Shown one piece after another: positions 16,221 to 24,231 of a stretch of DNA of 34,564 nt. Every line of letters begins with the position of its first letter. Position 1 is the first letter of the stretch. The stretch spans positions 1-34,564 of the forward strand of contig JAQSDT010000326.1 of NCBI GenBank assembly GCA_029946075.1, given 5' to 3'. Made by a program: the position numbers and the translations under genes. This DNA comes from a bacterium (GTDB lineage Bacteria; Pseudomonadota; Alphaproteobacteria; Rhizobiales; Xanthobacteraceae). Under the pieces are notes generated by a model that saw only the letters and a list, made by a program, of their open reading frames with translations, had not been told where the DNA came from and ran no database searches.

Positions 16221-17876
16221 TCAGAAGCCCCCGGCCGCTACTTCAGCGGCCTTTTCCTTTGCCCACTTGTCCGTCATCTTCAACCAGTTCAGCGACCCGA
16301 ACGGCGGTTGTTTCGGTCCGCGCTCACTCGCCGGCGTGCCCGGCTTGAACTGGCTCTGCAGGCCGAGCCCGATGTAAGCCAGTGCGTCTACGAAATCGTC
16401 ATGGTTGCCGTTCGGAAAGGCGAGCATTTCGTTGATCGCCCGCTCGGTCCAGACCGCCTTCCGGGGGAAGTACACCTTACCCATCGCGACACGCGCTGCG
16501 ATCGATTGCGCTCGCTGCTCCTTGTCGGTGGCAGGCGTCACTTCCACGATGTTGATGTAGGTGCTCGTCTCGACCATACGCTTGCGCAAAAACGGGCCGA
16601 TAGACTTCGATATGTGACCGCGTTCAGCCCACCACAGCAACGGACGCGTGTTGCCGCCTGCCATCGTCAACATTGCCTCTACTGCAACGTTCGTCGGCAT
16701 CCGGCGCCAGTCGCAATCGACGATGTAGATGTTGCTCTGTCGGTCGACGGCCACCTTGATAAAACACGACGGATCGTTGCGTTGCGACGTTCCGACGGCG
16801 TGATCGCTCGCGGCGTAGTAGCGCAGTTCTTCCGGCAGCGTGTCGTAGTATTGAATCGTCTCGCGCCGGAAAAGAACGCCGTCGGCGACCGTCGGCCGCT
16901 GCTGCGTCAGTGCGGCGAAACCGAGCGGGTCGCGACGCTGGTTAGCCAGGTGATAATCGAGATTGTAGCGCTCGGGCCACAGCGGCTCGCCCGGCGGCCT
17001 TCCGAGCGGGTCGTCTTCTTCCGCCAGCCCCGGCAGTCTGATGATCTTCCACGACTTCGCTTCTTCGGCGTTGTAGTGCGCGTTTTCAGGGTCCGTCAGC
17101 CGGCCGATGATGTCGTCGCTATGCCAGCGCGTCATCGTAATGATCGTCAGGCGTTTGCCCATGCGGCGGTATAGCGCGACCTTGACGAGCCAGTCCCACG
17201 CCTGGTCGCGAATCGCCTGCGAGCGCGCTTCGTTCGCGTCCTTGTAGAGATCGTCGACAAGCAGCAAATGCGCGCCGCGGCCGTTGATCTGACCGCCGCG
17301 GCCCGCGAAAATCATCCGCCCGCCGACGTCGGTCTGAATGTTGTCTTTCGCGTTGCCGCCCCGTCGCAGCTTGTGACTCGGAAACACCTGCTTGTGCTGC
17401 GGCGAATGAATGATCGCGCGAACGTCGGCGCCGAAATCCCCGGCCAGGTCGTCACCCGCCGCCGCAACGATGATATCGTGTTCCGGATGATTGCCGCTGT
17501 ACTGCGCCGCCAGGCGCTTCGTCGCCATTTCAGTTTTGCCGTGGCGAGGCGGCATACAGAAAATGAGCTGCGTGCAGACACGGCCGTCGTCGAATGTCAG
17601 TTCGCCGGCGAGAAACTTGTCGAGCACCGCGGCAATCTCGCGATGAAAGCGTGCGTCCTCATACCGTGACCGCGACAGATCGTTGATCGCTTCCGGGTCA
17701 GGCATGGTGAATTTCGTGTATGTAAGCAGGCTACTGCGGGCCGCCATCGCCGTAGACTGCCGCTTCAGCGCAGCCACATGACGCCGCAAAGCGACAGCTT
17801 CGGCGTCCTGGTGCGCGGGGTCGATGAAATCGAAACGCTTGCCCGTTCGCGGGTTGATGGCGTTAGGTGCTGGCAT
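16221..17876 (-). CDS. terL: Terminase large subunit
   Basis: A 551-residue DNA-packaging motor ATPase and nuclease. Visible motifs: Walker A PPRHGKTE (109-116), Walker B LLLVDD (204-209), coupling motif TMTRWH (247-252), then the RNase H-like nuclease domain with AASDHAVG near residue 356 and a C-terminal HDDFVDALAY motif carrying conserved acidic residues. It pumps DNA into the prohead through the portal and cuts the concatemer. The ATG at 17876 lies inside the end of the upstream membrane-protein gene (14-base overlap) and lacks a clear ribosome binding site, so translation may be coupled. The small subunit lies 7.5 kb upstream in the same direction, an unusual separation. Confidence 0.95.
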   Translation of the reverse strand: MPAPNAINPRTGKRFDFIDPAHQDAEAVALRRHVAALKRQSTAMAARSSLLTYTKFTMPDPEAINDLSRSRYEDARFHREIAAVLDKFLAGELTFDDGRVCTQLIFCMPPRHGKTEMATKRLAAQYSGNHPEHDIIVAAAGDDLAGDFGADVRAIIHSPQHKQVFPSHKLRRGGNAKDNIQTDVGGRMIFAGRGGQINGRGAHLLLVDDLYKDANEARSQAIRDQAWDWLVKVALYRRMGKRLTIITMTRWHSDDIIGRLTDPENAHYNAEEAKSWKIIRLPGLAEEDDPLGRPPGEPLWPERYNLDYHLANQRRDPLGFAALTQQRPTVADGVLFRRETIQYYDTLPEELRYYAASDHAVGTSQRNDPSCFIKVAVDRQSNIYIVDCDWRRMPTNVAVEAMLTMAGGNTRPLLWWAERGHISKSIGPFLRKRMVETSTYINIVEVTPATDKEQRAQSIAARVAMGKVYFPRKAVWTERAINEMLAFPNGNHDDFVDALAYIGLGLQSQFKPGTPASERGPKQPPFGSLNWLKMTDKWAKEKAAEVAAGGF

Positions 17877-18267
17877 TGGTCAATATCGCATGTTCCATGC
17901 GCGCAAGCCGGGTATCGAGTTTGTCGAACTGCGCATTGACGTCGGTTTTCAAATCTCCCATCGACGCGTAGTAGCTGTCGCGGCGCATGTACGTTTCGGC
18001 GGCCACCGCGCGGGCCGTTAGGGCCTCCAATTCTTGCTTGTGCATCATGTCTTTGATCGCTTGAACCGCGGTGCCGATGTTGCCTTCGCTGGTGTCGTGC
18101 CGCAGAAACACGTCTTTCCGAAGTTGCGCCACTTCAACGTCGACATACCGCTTCATGTCAGCCTGCGATGTAGCCGCGCGATTACCCCCACCCCAAACGC
18201 GGTCGAACACGTTGAAGGCAAACAAAGCCCCGGATATGCACAAAGCAGCAAAGCCGTAGTCCATCAT
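17863..18267 (-). CDS. N-anchored coiled-coil protein; possible holin/lysis accessory
   Basis: A 134-residue protein with one hydrophobic span at residues 5-21 (FAALCISGALFAFNVF) followed by a long charged helical region (MKRYVDVEVAQLRKDVF, TARAVAAETYMRR, DLKTDVNAQFDKLDTRLARM) ending near the C-terminus. It lies directly after Rz1, overlapping its stop codon, in the lysis block. A single N-terminal anchor plus cytoplasmic or periplasmic coil could be a signal-anchor type holin, or a third envelope-disrupting factor. No holin family is recognised, and it could equally belong to packaging since it overlaps terL. The gene is real but its role is uncertain. Confidence 0.6.
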   Translation of the reverse strand: MMDYGFAALCISGALFAFNVFDRVWGGGNRAATSQADMKRYVDVEVAQLRKDVFLRHDTSEGNIGTAVQAIKDMMHKQELEALTARAVAAETYMRRDSYYASMGDLKTDVNAQFDKLDTRLARMEHAILTNAST

Positions 18268-18563
18268 TTTGCGCCGTAGCTCTTTCGAACTTCCTCGTAC
18301 CAGCTACGGAAGCGCGTGATCGTTGAAGCGTTCTGTCTGCGCGCCGCGCGCTCGCGCGCCGCAATGGCGAGTTGGTCTTCGCCGGTTTTCGGGTCCGGCA
18401 CGGCGGCAGGACGCGCGAAGCCGGGCGTCGCCGGCAGGTCGCGCTCGATCGGCTCCCTGCCCGCGCTAGCGCAACCGGAGACGATCAGGCTCAGTGAGAG
18501 TACAGCGAGCAGCGGCCGGGCGCTTCGCCAGTTCCTCTTCGAGTTTGCGCTGAAATTCGTCAT
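18264..18563 (-). CDS. Outer-membrane spanin lipoprotein (Rz1-like)
   Basis: A 99-residue lipoprotein whose start lies inside the Rz gene in another frame. The signal peptide has a basic N-region, a hydrophobic core (LLAVLSLSLIVSGC), and a lipobox with Cys31 as the lipidation site; the mature part has Pro-rich and charged segments. This is the o-spanin, which pairs with the inner-membrane Rz protein to fuse or disrupt the outer membrane at lysis. The overlap with Rz is 98 bases, so it is an overlapping rather than fully nested pair. The ATG at 18563 is chosen because everything upstream in frame is antisense-like sequence without a signal peptide. Confidence 0.82.
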   Translation of the reverse strand: MTNFSANSKRNWRSARPLLAVLSLSLIVSGCASAGREPIERDLPATPGFARPAAVPDPKTGEDQLAIAARERAARRQNASTITRFRSWYEEVRKSYGAK

Positions 18564-18813
18564 CCTTTTTCCGATCTTTGTCCTGCTCGATCTGGTTCCG
18601 CTCGTCCGCTTTTGCCGATAGCTCGCCGATACGGGCGTCCCGCTTTCGGATCTCGATCTCGCGCTGCTTGGCGGCGAACTCACACTTCCGGCTCGCGGCG
18701 TTGTAGCCCTGCTGTCGAAGTCCGAGAGCGAAGCCGCCCGCGACGAGGCCGATCAGCGCGTACTTGCCCGCCGCCGAGCCAAAAAATGCGATCAGCTTCA
18801 GGACAATCGTCAT
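18466..18813 (-). CDS. Inner-membrane spanin (Rz-like)
   Basis: A 115-residue protein with a single N-terminal membrane anchor at about residues 15-33 and a long charged coiled coil (AKQREIEIRKRDARIGELSA, EQDKDRKKDDEFQRKLEEEL), as expected for an i-spanin that spans the periplasm. The C-terminus is Arg-rich. It overlaps the endolysin gene by ATGA and carries the Rz1 start codon within its distal third. Together with Rz1 it completes Gram-negative lysis and so shows that the host has an outer membrane. Confidence 0.85.
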   Translation of the reverse strand: MTIVLKLIAFFGSAAGKYALIGLVAGGFALGLRQQGYNAASRKCEFAAKQREIEIRKRDARIGELSAKADERNQIEQDKDRKKDDEFQRKLEEELAKRPAAARCTLTEPDRLRLR

Positions 18814-20057
18814 CGCAACAGCCGCCCGGTTTTGAAGGATTCAACTACGGTCGTGTCGGACTTGCGCGTGCCGACCCAAATCGCCACGGCTGCGCCGGCC
18901 GCGACGACGAACCAAAGCCAGCCGGGCACGTCGACAAAGAAGTCCATGACGGGGTCGACGTAGGTCGCCTTCGCGTCAGGGAACCTGTCCATCGCACCGC
19001 TGATGCCCGCACCGATGACCGACGGAATGGCGACAATCTTCGCCCACAGCCGGGTCCACCAATTTTGTTTGATCGTGTCGTTGACCGGCGCCAGGTCTTT
19101 CACGGTGGCGTTCGTCCGCGTGTCTTTCATCGGCCGCTGCCAGCCCTCACTCAAATCCTTGTCGAGCTGGTTCAGCAGCGCGTCGTCGATTTCCGCCGGG
19201 CCCGACATGCCCCGGTCGAGCTTGTAGGCGGCGATCGCGGCGACGGTGCGCCCGCCCCATTCCTCGTCGAGCATTCCGAACTCGTGGTAGCCGAGCGCGT
19301 CGAGTTTCTTTTTCGTCGCGACGATCAGCGCGCCGTCCGGCCCTATCGGGGCGTCGGGGAGTTCTTCGGGCGCTTCTTTCTCGCCGTAGTCGGCGAGTGC
19401 CTTCTTGGCCCTCACTAGGAACGCGCGGCACTCTTTGAGGCCGTTGTCGCCGCCATTGATGACTTCGCGGACGGCCGCCACGTCGTCGCGATCGGCTGCG
19501 GCGTTGCAGCGACCATCTTGCGACCATTCGAGATAGGCCGCCGTGAAGGCACTGTCGGGGTTGTGCAGTAGTTCCGGGTGCGCAACCAGCGGCAGGCCGG
19601 TCTTCTTTTCCATCGCCGCGTAGTTGCTCTTGCCCGTCGCCTGCATCATACCGCCACCGCGGTAAAGCCAGCCATCATTCGAACCTGTGTTGCCGAACTC
19701 GCGCATTTTCTTCGGATTGCCGACGCCGTAAACCCGATTGAACAGGACCGGCCCGCGCTTCGGCACGGGCAGCGCGGCAATCTCGGCGGCCTCTTCGGGT
19801 CCGACCTTGGCGCTGTGCCTGATGGGACCGAATATCTCGACGATCCGCTTCGCCGAGTACGCGCCGCTCTCTTCGAGAATCTGCAGGCCGCCAGTCTCGG
19901 TCATGATCTGCGCGAGGAAGTGCGCGGCACGCAGTTTAGTGGTCAGCTTCGCCTTCGCGACGGCAGTCGGCCAGCCGCGCGCAATCGCAGCCGCGAGCGC
20001 GGGCTTCGCGCCCGGGCCTGCGATCTGCTTTAATTGCGCAATGCTGACGGCAGTCAT
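18810..20057 (-). CDS. GH19 endolysin with PG-binding domain and C-terminal membrane anchor
   Basis: A 415-residue lysis enzyme. Residues ~1-215 are a glycoside-hydrolase family 19 (chitinase/lysozyme-like) domain, with catalytic-type Glu in FLAQIMTETGG (E54), a second acidic cluster LEES (E62/E63), and the GWLYRGGGMMQATG motif typical of phage GH19 endolysins. Residues ~240-310 resemble a peptidoglycan-binding helix bundle (KKLDALGYHEFGMLDEEWGG). The C-terminus adds an amphipathic Trp-rich stretch and a hydrophobic span PGWLWFVVAAGAAVAIWVG at about residues 375-393, then a basic tail. It is much longer than the usual ~200-residue GH19 lysins. GGAG seven bases upstream supports the start. Cleaves the glycan backbone of peptidoglycan. 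Confidence 0.88.
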   Translation of the reverse strand: MTAVSIAQLKQIAGPGAKPALAAAIARGWPTAVAKAKLTTKLRAAHFLAQIMTETGGLQILEESGAYSAKRIVEIFGPIRHSAKVGPEEAAEIAALPVPKRGPVLFNRVYGVGNPKKMREFGNTGSNDGWLYRGGGMMQATGKSNYAAMEKKTGLPLVAHPELLHNPDSAFTAAYLEWSQDGRCNAAADRDDVAAVREVINGGDNGLKECRAFLVRAKKALADYGEKEAPEELPDAPIGPDGALIVATKKKLDALGYHEFGMLDEEWGGRTVAAIAAYKLDRGMSGPAEIDDALLNQLDKDLSEGWQRPMKDTRTNATVKDLAPVNDTIKQNWWTRLWAKIVAIPSVIGAGISGAMDRFPDAKATYVDPVMDFFVDVPGWLWFVVAAGAAVAIWVGTRKSDTTVVESFKTGRLLR

Positions 20058-20106
20058 TGTCTCGCTCCGTATCTCGCTATTTCATACCCGAATTACGGCT
20101 TTTTGG

Positions 20107-21354
20107 CTAATATTTGATGCAAGCCAGCTTCGTGACGTTCCGCGGACGGGTTTCGGATGACGCGCCAGTGCTCGCGTCGCCGCTCGTTCTAGAGCCGTTC
20201 GTACCGCCCCTGACCGAGCCGGCAGTGACATCCGAAACCAGGCCGTCTTCCTGCATCGCTGTCGTATTGTGGGTATGGGATTTCAACGCGTCGGCCTGAA
20301 CGGTGCCGATCACCCGCCCGGCGTCGCGGCCTCGCCCGTCATCCCAATGCCGAATGAACTCGCCGCGGCTGTCAGGAAGCCGAAAAGTGGTCGACAGATC
20401 GCCCGTGGAGAAAGCGCCGGACGACGTGCTGGACCAAACAGCTTCAGATACGATATTGCCCGAAGCGTTGGCATAATACCACAGCGCGGGATACGTCGCG
20501 CGGGACAAAAGCGCGCCGTTCTCTTTCAGGAAACCCGCCGGCGCATTCGTGCCGTTGACCCATATCGTCGTGCCGACCGGCACGGTAGCCTGGCTCTCCC
20601 AAGCCGTCCACGCCAACGAGCCGGCGTTGTTGTAGCCGTGGCGTCTGAACGGCACGATGCTCGACGTCGACGTCCCGGCCGCAAACGGGTAAGCGATCTG
20701 TGTGATGTACAAATTGCTCATGGCGATGACTTGCACAAGCCAGTCGTTCACCCCACCACCGTAAATCGGCTGGTTGGCCAGAGAGAAGCCGTTATACCAC
20801 CCGCTCTCTACGGCCTCATTCCAGTTCGTAAACGCGTTCTGCCCTGTTGTCGTCTTCGCCAGGCGGCCAGTCGCGGTCGAGCCGTCCCGCTTCATCGCCA
20901 GAATATTCGCCAGAGCGGTGTCGACATTGCCGAGCCCTGCCAGGTTGTTCGCCTTGGCGAGATAGAGCGACAAATCGATCGCGCCAGCCGAAGCCGCGGC
21001 CGCCGCAGCCTGCGTTGTCGCAACGCCCGCCTGCGTTGTGGCAATACCCGCTTGCGTCGTCGCGCTCGCGGCAGCGGCTTGCGCCGTCGATACGGCCGCA
21101 GCAACGAGCGCGCCGTTCGTCGGGTCGAACGTGAGCTGCAGGCCGAGTTCGAGGCTGTCGTAGGTGACAATTCCGTTCTGTAGCGCGCCGTCAGACCGTC
21201 GGACGTTCTTGATCGACGCAACCAGTTCGGCGACGGCGGTCGCAATGTTGGCCAGTTCGTTGTCGACCTGCGCAGCCGGCAGCGGCGACGTCGGGTTGTT
21301 CGCCTGAAAATTGCCGAAGCTGTAGGAGACTTCGTAGCCCGCCGGATCTGCCAT
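20107..21354 (-). CDS. Tail fibre with tail-collar-type tip
   Basis: A 415-residue fibre. Residues 1-75 are a virion-attachment module (YEVSYSFGNFQANNPTSPLP, later RRSDGALQNGIVTYDSL) shared with the larger fibre gene upstream. A trimeric-helix repeat follows (TTQAGIATTQAGVATTQAA). The C-terminal ~160 residues carry a phage tail-collar-like tip (VPVGTTIWVNGTNAPAGFL, then RLPDSRGEFIRHWDDGRGRD and SHTHNTTAM) ending RPRNVTKLACIKY, the usual ending of receptor-binding tips. The ATG overlaps the esterase stop as TAATG. It should bind a host surface structure. Confidence 0.82.
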   Translation of the reverse strand: MADPAGYEVSYSFGNFQANNPTSPLPAAQVDNELANIATAVAELVASIKNVRRSDGALQNGIVTYDSLELGLQLTFDPTNGALVAAAVSTAQAAAASATTQAGIATTQAGVATTQAAAAAASAGAIDLSLYLAKANNLAGLGNVDTALANILAMKRDGSTATGRLAKTTTGQNAFTNWNEAVESGWYNGFSLANQPIYGGGVNDWLVQVIAMSNLYITQIAYPFAAGTSTSSIVPFRRHGYNNAGSLAWTAWESQATVPVGTTIWVNGTNAPAGFLKENGALLSRATYPALWYYANASGNIVSEAVWSSTSSGAFSTGDLSTTFRLPDSRGEFIRHWDDGRGRDAGRVIGTVQADALKSHTHNTTAMQEDGLVSDVTAGSVRGGTNGSRTSGDASTGASSETRPRNVTKLACIKY

Positions 21355-22211
21355 TATACGAACACTCCCGCCGCCTGCATGTTGTTGTAGTTTGCCGTCG
21401 CCATGACGAGCCCGCCGGCGTTGTCGGGATGAGTCCCGTCCGTTCGCGTGATCGCGGTACTGTCGATATCGCCGCCGTAGTAAGTGTTGACGCCGTTTAT
21501 GAGTGACGTCTGCGCGGACCGGATCGCGTTCGACGTCTGCCCCGCCAGGCTCTCGTGGCAGATCATGACCTTGCCGTCGAAGCCTGTGGCGAACACTTTC
21601 GACAGGAACTTCGTTCCCGCGGCGGCGAAGACAGCCTGTGACGTGCCGTCGACATAGTCGCGCGTCCCGTCCGAGAGGATCATCATCATCGTCAGGTTCG
21701 GCGTACCGGGCACGATGCCGCGGGACGCAAGGCGCCGCATGGCGACAGGGAAACGATCGGCGTAAAGCCCGTCGTCGTTACCATGCGACTCCATGTTCGT
21801 GTTGCCGATCGAGAGCGAGTAGATGATGACGCGATCGAACTTCCCGTTCGCGATCAGCATGTCGGCCAGCAGCACCAGCGCGTTACCGGGGCCGAGCGTC
21901 GGCGCAAGCGACAGCGCGTAGGTCGTGCCGAGCAGAGGCCCCACGATATCGTAGAAGCCGCCGTCGTGGACGTTGGCGTTGTCGATATTCGCAGCGTTGG
22001 CCGGCACGACAAGCGTCGGCATGACGCTGCTGTAGAACGATTGCCCGACGCCGAAGAGAATGCCGGTTCGCTGTGCGGGGTTGATGACTTGCGAACGTCG
22101 CTGACGCCCGGTCGTGTTCCGATAGCTGTGAATGCCGTTATGGATGTTGCCCGCGATCGTGACGGTGTCCGACAGCAGAAACGGATCTGGCAGCCCTGCG
22201 CCCGCGATCAT
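21354..22211 (-). CDS. SGNH/GDSL-hydrolase-like tail-associated esterase
   Basis: A 285-residue protein with SGNH-type blocks: FGVGQS with candidate nucleophile Ser58, a Gly-rich block around DIVGPLLG (residues 88-95), YSLSIGNTNMES with G136-N137 as an oxyanion-type block, and DGTHPD near the C-terminus with D258 and H261 in the D-x-x-H arrangement. Such enzymes remove acetyl or other ester groups from glycans. Placed between two fibre genes, it is probably a tail-associated deacetylase acting on O-antigen or capsule, or a fibre tip domain encoded as a separate chain. No signal peptide is present. The fold is inferred from motifs only. Confidence 0.66.
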   Translation of the reverse strand: MIAGAGLPDPFLLSDTVTIAGNIHNGIHSYRNTTGRQRRSQVINPAQRTGILFGVGQSFYSSVMPTLVVPANAANIDNANVHDGGFYDIVGPLLGTTYALSLAPTLGPGNALVLLADMLIANGKFDRVIIYSLSIGNTNMESHGNDDGLYADRFPVAMRRLASRGIVPGTPNLTMMMILSDGTRDYVDGTSQAVFAAAGTKFLSKVFATGFDGKVMICHESLAGQTSNAIRSAQTSLINGVNTYYGGDIDSTAITRTDGTHPDNAGGLVMATANYNNMQAAGVFV

Positions 22212-22215
22212 TGTG

Positions 22216-24129
22216 CTACATCGCCATCAGATAGCCGACACCCGCCGACGACACCGTACCGCCAAGGTTGAATGTCGAAGCGTTGGTCCCGTCCGCGTTC
22301 TCCATACCGCATATAAAATGCGCACCGGGCGCCGGGCTCGAAACCTTGAACGGCACAGGGCAGCCTGAGATAATCGTCGTCGCGGCGTTATTGGAGAACG
22401 GCACGTTGTTCGAAGGCACCGATGTCGAATCGTAGCCGAGCCCGAGCCTGGCGACGGCCCCGCTGACGGCAACGAGCTGGATCACGTTCTGGTAATCCGC
22501 GATCAGCGGCGCGTCGCCGCCGGTAACGAACTGGATCATGTTGATCGCGCTGGCGCGTGCCAGGCGCCAGGTGGCCGAACTGCGGGTGTACGAAACGCCG
22601 TTGTCGATAACCGTACCGGCGACCGGCTTCTGGTTGTAGGCGTTCCACACGTTGAACGCGCCAGCGACGCCGAACGTCGGATAGATGAAATCAACCGTGC
22701 TCGAAGCGTTCGTCCTGGTGATGCCAAGCCACGTCCCGCGCTGCGCAGCCGGGCCGTTGGTGATCGACGACGTGTTGACAGGAATGCCTTGAACGTCAGT
22801 GTGCGTGTAGCCGCGCGACGTCGTGCGGTTCTCGCCGGTGTGCGTACCGCTCTGCGACCCCGACGTGTTGACGTAGGTTCCAGCGATCGCGTTTGCGAGG
22901 GATGTCGCGATGTTGAATGTGTTGGTCGCCGGCGCAAGGCCGACGTAGTAGACCGTACCGGCGGTAACCCCCGTCGGCAACGCACCGCCGCTGTTGGTGA
23001 AGATGACGGGCGAAAATTCCGGCAGCGCGTGTCCGCTCCACGTCACGACGCACGGCGACGCGATCGTCATCGTGATCGTCGCCGTCTTGCTCCAACGCTG
23101 CCGCGACAGACGGGTGGTCCCCGCGTCGCTCCACGCGTAATGGTCCCAGCACTCTTCCGGCCCCATCGCCGCCGGCGCCTTGGTCGTGTCGGTCGTCGCC
23201 TGCGAAAACTCGGTAAACGGCGTCGGGACCCAATCGGTGCCGTTCCACAACGGCAGCAGATTGCCGCCGCACGGCGTTGCGATGATCGACGTCGCGCCGG
23301 CCTGGCTCGTGCCCATGTACTTGACGCCGCTCGCCAGCGTCAAACGCACTTGCGGCGGATAGAAAATCTTGATGGCGCCGCCCTGCCCGTTGAAGCTGGT
23401 CACGCCGCTCGGCACGCCCGATACCGCGAAACGCCAATCGGCAAGCGTGCCCGAACCGCCGGTTATCGTCACGTTGATCGTTAGCGAAGTGCCGCTGTAC
23501 GCGGTGACGAGCCCCTCCATGAAATTCGCGCCGCTCGCGGCCGACGACGCGCGAACGTAGTTGCCGACCTGATAGGCAAGCCCGGCCTGCGTGGTAAAAA
23601 CCTTCGAGCCGGTGCCGATCGCAAGCGACGTGGCCGACGTGCCGCCGTACCCTGCCCCGTTGGTGCCGTTCGTCCCGTTGGTGCCGTTCGTCCCGTTGGT
23701 GCCGTTCGTCCCGTCGACCCCCGGGAGTCCTTGCGGCCCTGCCACCAGCGCCCCGACGAGCACCCATTTGCCCGCCGCGAGATCCGTCGCGAAGACGCCC
23801 GACGTGTGGTCGAGCAGCGCCCGGTACAAGTTGCTGTTGATGACGACCGAGTTGCCGACGAGATAGCCGTGCACAGTCACCCACGCCGTCGCCGGCGCTA
23901 AACCGGCCGTCTGCAGGTCGACCGAAAGGCTTTCGTAAGTGACGGACCCGTTCGCAAGCCGGCCGTCCGCGCGCAGCGCGCCCGTAATGAACAGCGCCAA
24001 ACTGCTGACGCTGTCGGAAAGCCCGGCTAGGTCGGCGTCAATCTGCGTGCCCGGGAACGAATTATCGCCCTGCGCCTGCTGAAAGCCGGTGTAGCTGTAA
24101 GTGACATCATAAACATCGGGATACGCCAC
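22216..24129 (-). CDS. Tail spike/fibre with collagen-like segment
   Basis: A 637-residue fibre starting at a GTG. Residues 1-75 are the attachment module (YDVTYSYTGFQQAQGDNSFP, ALRADGRLANGSVTYESL) paralogous to the other fibre. Residues 85-130 form a carbohydrate-binding-like beta segment (GYLVGNSVVINSNLYRAL), and residues 131-156 a collagen-like Gly-x-y run (GPQGLPGVDG then TNG repeats). The long remainder is Ser/Thr/Gly-rich beta structure ending YLMAM. It probably forms a trimer and is the main host-recognition fibre. AGGCGG precedes the GTG. A strong minus-strand terminator-like hairpin ends just upstream of the start. Confidence 0.8.
   Translation of the reverse strand: MAYPDVYDVTYSYTGFQQAQGDNSFPGTQIDADLAGLSDSVSSLALFITGALRADGRLANGSVTYESLSVDLQTAGLAPATAWVTVHGYLVGNSVVINSNLYRALLDHTSGVFATDLAAGKWVLVGALVAGPQGLPGVDGTNGTNGTNGTNGTNGTNGAGYGGTSATSLAIGTGSKVFTTQAGLAYQVGNYVRASSAASGANFMEGLVTAYSGTSLTINVTITGGSGTLADWRFAVSGVPSGVTSFNGQGGAIKIFYPPQVRLTLASGVKYMGTSQAGATSIIATPCGGNLLPLWNGTDWVPTPFTEFSQATTDTTKAPAAMGPEECWDHYAWSDAGTTRLSRQRWSKTATITMTIASPCVVTWSGHALPEFSPVIFTNSGGALPTGVTAGTVYYVGLAPATNTFNIATSLANAIAGTYVNTSGSQSGTHTGENRTTSRGYTHTDVQGIPVNTSSITNGPAAQRGTWLGITRTNASSTVDFIYPTFGVAGAFNVWNAYNQKPVAGTVIDNGVSYTRSSATWRLARASAINMIQFVTGGDAPLIADYQNVIQLVAVSGAVARLGLGYDSTSVPSNNVPFSNNAATTIISGCPVPFKVSSPAPGAHFICGMENADGTNASTFNLGGTVSSAGVGYLMAM
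23659..23712 (-). repeat. 18-bp tandem repeat encoding collagen-like run
   Basis: Three perfect head-to-tail copies of GTTGGTGCCGTTCGTCCC (plus-strand reading) encode the Gly-Thr-Asn triplets of the fibre's collagen-like segment. Because the period is a multiple of three, slippage would change the length of this segment by six residues per unit without breaking the frame. Confidence 0.85.
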
Positions 24130-24141
24130 GCCGACCGCCTA

Positions 24142-24180
24142 TAAAAATGGCCGCCAGGCGGGAGTAAACGCCTGGCGGCC
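24142..24180 (-). terminator. Rho-independent terminator upstream of tail spike
   Basis: On the minus strand, a perfect 12-bp GC-rich stem (arms 24169-24180 and 24149-24160, 8-base loop) is followed by ATTTTTATAGG, which gives the classic hairpin plus U-run. It faces the 95-aa and 177-aa genes and ends only about 12 bases before the fibre start codon, leaving no room for a promoter after it. It may act as an attenuator or be bypassed by antitermination. Confidence 0.72.
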
Positions 24181-24231
24181 GACCTGCCCGTCAAGGAGTG
24201 CGAGGCGTGAGCCCTGCCCGACGGTTGTATC

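Noticed and set aside
20107..24129. Diversity-generating retroelement linked to the fibres.
   Set aside because: No reverse transcriptase, template repeat or variable-repeat pair was seen in the window.
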